DNA of 64,000 nucleotides. It comes from Rhodamnia argentea. Lineage: Eukaryota; Streptophyta; Magnoliopsida; Myrtales; Myrtaceae. Both the position numbers and the translations under genes were made by a program. The notes below the pieces were generated by a model. The model was not told where the DNA came from. It did no database searches and saw only the letters and a list, made by a program, of their open reading frames with translations. The stretch is from the NCBI RefSeq assembly GCF_020921035.1, contig NC_063150.1, positions 6,448,001 through 6,512,000 on the forward strand, read 5' to 3'. Position 1 is the stretch's first letter. The number at the start of each line of letters is the position of its first letter. Positions 59,101 through 64,000 of this stretch are shown one piece after another.

Positions 59101-60052
59101 ACTAACAGTATATGCTATATCGGTTCTAGTGATAGTTGGATAAATTAACCGTCCGACAAGCCGCTGAAATTGCCTAACATAATGTAATTGAGTGTCGTCT
59201 GAAATGAACTTACTATTTTACTCTATAGGAGTGTTGGCCGGTCTAACTCCCAACTTCCCAATCTCCTTCAGCAAATCCATGACATATTTTCTCCGAGATA
59301 AAACTAATCCTTTGTGGGATCTCGCAACCTCAATACCCAAAAAATACATCAAGCTGCCAAGGTCTTTGATATAAAATTCCTTGCTCAAATGTCGCTTAAG
59401 TGCTTCGATTCTAGGTTGATTGATGCATGTAATCACAATATCATCAACATAAAAAAGCACTATAACTATACCTTTGTCATCAGCCTTGGTGAACATTAAA
59501 GAGTCTGCTGCCCCTCTTTTAAATCCAACCTTGATGAGCGCAGCACTCAATTTACCATACCAAGCTCTAGGTGATTGCTTGAGACCATATATGGCTTTCT
59601 TCAACCTTTCATCTTTATTCTACAAGGGGTAACGAGGAGGAAGATTCATATAAACCTCCTCCTCCAAATCTCCATAAAGAAATGCGTTCTTTACGTCCAT
59701 TTGGAACAAGGGCCATCCACAATTAACAGCTATAGACAAAAGAACACAAACAATGTTCATTTTAACCACAGGTGCAAAGGTTTCTTTGTAATCTATACCA
59801 TACGTTTGAGTGTATCCTTTTGCAACCAAACTCTCTTTATACTTTTTGACTAATCCATCACTATTGTATTTGATCTTATAGATCCATCGGCAACCAACTG
59901 TCTTCTTCCCTCTCGGTAGTTGTACCGGTTTCCAAGTATGATTTCAATCTAAAACCTGAAGTTCATCCTTCATTGCACCAACCTGCACGGCTTTTTCCCT
60001 TGCTTCCTCATAGTTGTAGGGTTCCTACTATTCTTCAATGGCAAATAAGAAA
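59101..60052 (-). pseudogene. Copia reverse transcriptase
   Basis: Minus strand pieces: MVAKGYTQTYGIDYKETFAP, QMDVKNAFLYGDLEEEVYM, then a stop after NLPPRYPL, KKAIYGLKQSPRAWYGKLS, VLFYVDDIVIT with the YVDD catalytic motif, and EFYIKDLGSLMYFLGIEV. At least three stops (near 60050, 59618 and 59217) interrupt the frame. Confidence 0.9.
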
Positions 60053-60599
60053 CTAATTGTGAGAGATTTTGTCATAGCCAACAAATTCTTGAATAGGATG
60101 TTGAACTAAATAATAAGTAGTAAAATCTCGAAGAAGAGTTGAGGGTCTAGTGACACGAGATGTCCTTCGTAATGGGATTGCATATGCAGCCCTTTCATCC
60201 GCCAGCCCCTCGGTGGCAATTCCAGGTTTAGCTTCTGGAATAACGGCTAACTTAATCTCTTGGTATGAATTTTCTTGATCTGCAGATTCATGACCCAATG
60301 CATTTTGTTCTGTAGATTTGTGACCCAAAACACAGCTCCCATTGTTGACTTCGACACCCCCATTGCCGACTTCGACACCCCCATTGCCGACTTCCGCTTC
60401 ACCAGTCCCATTAACATCCATAGGAATAGGAGCAAATTCATAGAAAAACTTCTTATAATAATCTGTGAACTCCTCTTGAATACGGCTCTTGTGAGGAAAA
60501 AACATATGAGTTTCATCAAATACAACATCCCGAGAAATATAGACACGCTCCGTACAAGGGTCATCATAATTGTACCCTTTCTTAACGTAAGAATAACTA

Positions 60600-61432
60600 A
60601 CAAATACAAATTTCCTGGCACGAGGATCTAACTTTCCACCGGTTCGAGAGTGAACATGGAAGACACACCCAAAAATCCGTAGGTGAGATATATCAAATTT
60701 TCGCCCATACAACACTTCCATAGGAGTTATATACCCTAACACTCGACTAGGAAGTCTATTAACTAAATGACAGCTAGGAAGATCAACATCCGCCCAATAG
60801 GATTTAGGCAAATTTTCGGAGAATAACAAAGCACGGGTGACCTCTAGGAGGTGACGATTCTTCCTTTCAGCTATCCCATTCTGTTGGGGAGTACCCACAC
60901 ATGATGTATCGTGAGTAATACCCTTGCTTCGTAAAAAAGACTAAAATGTCTTATTAGTGTATTCAGTACCATTGTCGGTAAGAAGAATGTTCACGGAAGT
61001 ATTAAACTGGTTAGTCAGCATATTGCAAAAATCATGGAAAACTATAAGTACTTCACTTTTGTACTTAAGAAGGTAAAGCCAGGTAGCTCGCGATTTAACA
61101 TCAATAAAGGTAACAAAATACCGAAAACTCTCTCTAGAAACAATATGAGAATATCCCCACACATATGAATGTACCAAAGCAAACAATTTAGTTGATTTAG
61201 GCAAATGTTTAGGGAAAGGCAACCTATGCTACTTAGCAAAGTGACATGGACCACAACTACTAGAATCATGAGTCAAAGACATGTCTAAGGATTGCAACAC
61301 CCAATTTGAAGGATGACCCATGCGCCAATGCCATAGACGAGAGGTATTCATAGCCCCCTTCTTAGCCATTAACGTTTTGCCATGCAAATCTAAGGTGTAC
61401 AGCCCGTCTCGAAGTTGTCCTTCACCAATCAT
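60600..61432 (-). pseudogene. Copia pre-integrase and integrase
   Basis: GLYTLDLHGK and SRLWHWRMGHPSNWVLQSLD form the pre-integrase zinc-binding part. The catalytic core shows FVTFID (first Asp), LLTDNGTEYTN (second Asp) and GTPQQNGIAERKNRHLLE (Glu). A stop follows TNKTF at about 60941, splitting the core, and another lies between the pre-integrase and core. The DDE residues themselves are retained. Confidence 0.9.
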
Positions 61433-61574
61433 CCTCCCGGTACTGTGATCCTAAAACAACACTTTATGTGGAGTAAAAATGGTATTACAATTCTACTATT
61501 TAGTACATTTGCTCATAGATATTAAATTAGAAGATAATTCTGGAATCAATAAAGCCTTAGTTTTTTTTCAAAAG

Positions 61575-61745
61575 CACATTCAGTTGCCTAGTACCTTGGG
61601 TTGGCACTTGCATTCTGTTAGCCACTGTGATCGGTGGACATAAAGAACTAGCAGCAATATTAGATAGAATATGTGGGGAACTACACATGTGGTCTGTAGC
61701 ACAAGAATCAACAATAAACTGATTTCTAGACTCAACAAAAGTGTA
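61575..61745 (-). pseudogene. Copia protease with altered active site
   Basis: Minus frame QFIVDSCATDHMCSSPHILS corresponds to the retropepsin motif DSGA(T/S)xHM; the active-site Gly is Cys here. Stops follow soon after. Confidence 0.75.
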
Positions 61746-61843
61746 CTAATATTGCTAGAGGTCTTGGCCAAATTTACGGATTCAATGTAAGAGGGACCCA
61801 TACCATGTGTCTGAAGTAGCTGATGAACCTGCAATGTTAGGGG

Positions 61844-62242
61844 CTACAACTTGGATTGGAAGTCTGTGGTATTCCTTTGAATTGTTGTCTTAGTGTCCGG
61901 ACGCTTGTCCTTATTTGGACGCAGGTGAGGATATAGAATCCAACATCGTTCCTTGGAATGCCCATCTCGATCACAATGAAAACAAATGGGTTTCTTTCCT
62001 TTCCCCTTGACAAACTGAGTACCAGGATCACTTTGCTTGGCATTAGAATTAACAATGTTTGCCGAGTGCTCCAATGAGCTTGCTGATGGTGCCACAATCA
62101 AGTTAGAATGCATAACTCTCCTCCTTGTTTCTTTACTCTGCATTATGGAAAAACGGTATTAAAGGGTGGCAATTGCGGACTCATAAGAATGTCACATTTG
62201 GTGTCTTCAAACTCAGGCCTTAGGCTCGCCAAGAGGTAAAAA
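61844..62242 (-). pseudogene. Copia gag C-terminal part with zinc knuckle
   Basis: After LASLRPEFEDTKCDILMSPQ and a stop at the end of the NTVFP stretch, the frame continues and shows CFHCDRDGHSKERC, a CX2CX4HX4C nucleic-acid-binding knuckle. The N-terminal half of gag is missing because of the fusion to the LTR remnant at about 62240. Confidence 0.87.
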
Positions 62243-62361
62243 AGGAAACAAGCAATCAGAAAAAGGAAGATAACCAGAAAAAAGGAAGGCACCCCAGAAT
62301 TATAGGGATACAGCATTAACAAATCTCCTTTCTTAAGATAGGAGAGAAAATCACGCCAACT
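62240..62361 (-). repeat. Truncated 5' LTR of the copia element
   Basis: On minus it begins AGTTGGCGTGATTTTCTC (canonical TG mutated to AG) and matches the first part of the 3' LTR, with an internal duplication of about 18 bases around TTTTTCTG. It stops after about 120 bases and joins gag, so the rest of the LTR, the primer site and the gag N-terminus are deleted. Confidence 0.88.
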
Positions 62362-62366
62362 ATTCT
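62362..62366. repeat. Target-site duplication of the copia element (right)
   Basis: ATTCT, matching 58254-58258. Confidence 0.85.
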
Positions 62367-63062
62367 TGTAAAGGATTTGCTTGTGAGTTAATTCGGGCTC
62401 AACTTCCATGTTTGGATCATCAAGCTTGTTTGTGGTAAAATATTTTGCTATGATCCCCGAGTCCTCCACGTAGGTCACATGATCGAATCATGTACCATTT
62501 TAAGAATCCGCTACGTCCTAAATATCCTTTTATGTGAATAGAACAATTGATAATAGAAGAGCATAAATGAAAAGTACGAAAGTTCTATATACTATCCATC
62601 CGAGTCAATCTCCAAAATCTTCATTATACAGTTGGACTGCTCGGTAAGGGAAAATGAAAATCTCTCCTAATCCTTTCATTTCCTTTCTCTTGATCCATCT
62701 GGACAAGTGATTACTTTCTTCCCTCCCTAATCACTCCCTACAAGCCCATGGAAAATCTCCAGTACTTTCCAAATTCGCTTAGGATATATTTTGACATACT
62801 CCAATTATTATGATAGATCAAATTTTCAGCCATTCATCTTCTTCTTTGACCCACTAATTTTTCCTTTCACTCTCATCACAGGCAATGCTTCTACCTTTTT
62901 GTTAGTACCAATTGATAACAATGATTAATAGAGAGATCATTTGGTTACCCTTCTTCATCGTCATGGCATAGTGTTAAATAAATCAATCTGAGAGATCGAA
63001 AACTTCAAAGGAATTTTTTAATTCAATTGTTATGGAAATGGAATTTTCTAGTCCAAACAGAA
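62367..63062. other. Flank of the copia element
   Basis: On minus, bases 62478-62367 form an open stretch (VEDSGIIAKYF, LDDPNMEVEPELTHKQILYK) that, with the element removed, would continue a few residues (NLQELSF) to a stop. It could be a broken exon, but I do not recognise it. The remainder to 63062 is AT-rich with no gene. Confidence 0.4.
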
Positions 63063-63195
63063 TCATGTTTCCTGCGCAGCTTAGGTGGAAGGCGAAGAAG
63101 GCCTCCTTTCGCCGGGGGCCCGAGGGGAGGGGGGGAGCCATTGGTGAGATACCACACTAGAAGAGCTAGATTTCTAAACTTGTGTCAGGACCTAT
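63063..63195 (+). pseudogene. Mitochondrial 26S rRNA fragment in nuclear DNA (NUMT part 1)
   Basis: CATGTTTCCTGCGCAGCTTA, GTGGAAGGCGAAGAAGGCC, GTGAGATACCAC and GAAGAGCTAGA..TTGTGTCAGGACCTA follow the plant mitochondrial large-subunit rRNA in order. There are point differences and a small G-rich insertion (about 63115-63136). Only about 130 bases are present, so it is an organellar fragment and not a functional rRNA gene. Confidence 0.8.
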
Positions 63196-63258
63196 AACGT
63201 TCCCGTTTTTATTTTCCTTCTTCTCGAATCCAAGGGGGACTTATCATATTTAGAATCT

Positions 63259-63400
63259 TCTATTTCTACTAATATTTCACGTGTTTCTATTTATGGTTCC
63301 TATGGAGCTACATTGCAATAAATCTTCTTTTTTATGCAGCATTGCTTCTATGATCTTAGGAGCACTGGCCGCCATGGCCCAAACGAAAGTCAAAAGACCT
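63259..63400 (+). pseudogene. Mitochondrial nad2 fragment in nuclear DNA (NUMT part 2)
   Basis: Plus strand reads SISTNISRVSIYGSYGATLQ, then a stop (CAA to TAA) and IFFF. After a one-base insertion it continues CSIASMILGALAAMAQTKVK and RP. This is a conserved membrane segment of NADH dehydrogenase subunit 2. The Pro codon after KVKR is the unedited genomic form as I recall the gene, which suggests DNA-mediated transfer. It is a dead fragment. Confidence 0.87.
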
Positions 63401-64000
63401 CCATCTCATCTATTTGCAGTTTCATGCGTTGGCCCTTTGGCTAAGTCACACAATTCAACTAATGAAAGAGCTAATCTTTCATTAGTTTTACAGGGAGCTT
63501 AACCAAAAAGAGAAGAGAAAAAAGCACCCATCAGTTACATTATAAGTTGATTAATAACATTCCTCTAAACTCATTAACTTTGCCAGAATCCAAATTCAAA
63601 GCAACATTATGAAGGACTCGAAACCCTCAAGCCCTAATCTGCAAAAAGAAAAGGCCCAAGGCAGGTTCTGGCTTGATTCGGGTTGGCCCAACCATCAATA
63701 CTTTGCCATGTAATGCATGAAAATGCAATCTCGATCTCACTTTTGAGGGCGAAATTACCAAAAAAAAAAAAAATCCTAAATTTGCTGTAATTGTGCTAAT
63801 TCGGTCCTAAACTTTTATTTTTACCGATTCAATCCTAAACCTTTTATAATTGTGTCATTTCGGTCCATTCAACGAGTTTTGACCCGTTGAAGCTAACGTG
63901 GACGCCCGTCGGCCGACGACATAATATTATAATAATTATTTATTTTCTTTTTCTTTTCGTTTTCTTCTTCCTTTTCCCTCTTGTACATCTAGCCGGTTGC
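63401..64000. other. Right edge of the window
   Basis: Bases 63401-63502 continue the nad2 frame with no nad2 similarity (VGPLAKSHNSTNERANLSLV); they may be another organellar piece. From about 63740 a dispersed repeat of the type 'TCCTAAACTTT..ACCGATTCAATCCTAAAC' is present and runs to about 63900. No nuclear gene is seen. Confidence 0.45.

Larger units (their letters stand above)
58259..62361 (-). mobile_element. Defective Ty1/copia retrotransposon
   Basis: A 4103-bp minus-strand element bounded by a perfect 5-bp duplication (ATTCT on plus). The 3' LTR is complete (263 bp) and preceded by a GAGGGAGAG polypurine tract. The 5' LTR is truncated and fused to gag. Domain order on minus is gag zinc knuckle, protease, pre-integrase and integrase, RT, RNase H, which is the copia order. 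Several in-frame stops break the polyprotein (for example after TNKTF in integrase, after NLPPRYPL in RT, and before RNase H), and the protease active site is altered. The remaining 5' LTR and the 3' LTR differ at about one base in ten, so the insertion is not recent. It is not autonomous. Confidence 0.93.

Noticed and set aside
1..64000. CRISPR arrays, bacterial operons or phage modules
   Set aside because: None expected in plant nuclear DNA and none seen; the regular repeats found are tandem repeats without unique spacers.

Overview
This window is nuclear DNA of a flowering plant. It has AT-rich intergenic sequence full of retroelements and MITEs, GT-AG introns, and genes of plant-only families (SG7 R2R3-MYB, plastid lipase, SMP-type LEA). 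Gene architecture points to a eudicot. A GC-rich dispersed repeat near 16.6-17.0 kb resembles repeats I associate with Myrtales, but the species cannot be fixed from the sequence alone.

Four genes look intact. (1) 6850-9511 (+): a 602-aa TPR protein with a degenerate J-like region, 3 exons. (2) 25744-28233 (-): TSR2, the ribosomal-protein escortin/pre-rRNA processing factor, 4 exons, 196 aa, whose 1.6-kb third intron carries a tandem array of about 195 bp. (3) 30079-33635 (-): a PLIP-type plastid class-3 lipase, 5 exons, 763 aa. (4) 51350-55023 (+): a subgroup-7 R2R3-MYB (flavonol regulator of the MYB11/12/111 type), 3 exons, 396 aa. All four reading frames and splice phases close without error when the exons are joined.

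The stretch from 19 to 25 kb is a graveyard of gene copies: scrambled TSR2 exons around a degenerate telomere-like (CCCTAAA)n array, an intron-containing SDE3/MOV10-type RNA-helicase pseudogene, and an SMP-type LEA pseudogene. Two related hAT-type MITEs (17.7 kb and 22.8 kb) with 8-bp target duplications flank this stretch, one nested in an older relative.

The stretch from 37 to 50 kb and the last 6 kb are dominated by retroelements. A 5.3-kb minus-strand LTR element without gag-pol (40723-45999) carries tandem internal repeats and a captured fragment of glycine decarboxylase P-protein, partly re-copied as a 64-bp inverted repeat. A degenerate copia RT fragment lies at 47.3-47.7 kb and a probable solo LTR at 49.4-49.9 kb. 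A defective Ty1/copia element (58259-62361, minus) is bounded by a perfect 5-bp target duplication. At 63.06-63.4 kb there is a compact mitochondrial insertion joining part of the large-subunit rRNA to part of nad2. A foldback-type repeat family with iterated arms occurs at 4.3, 10.3-11.2 and 11.9 kb.

The genes do not form a functional cluster; each is an independent housekeeping or regulatory locus. The most unusual structure is the gene-capturing LTR element with the hairpin-forming P-protein fragment.
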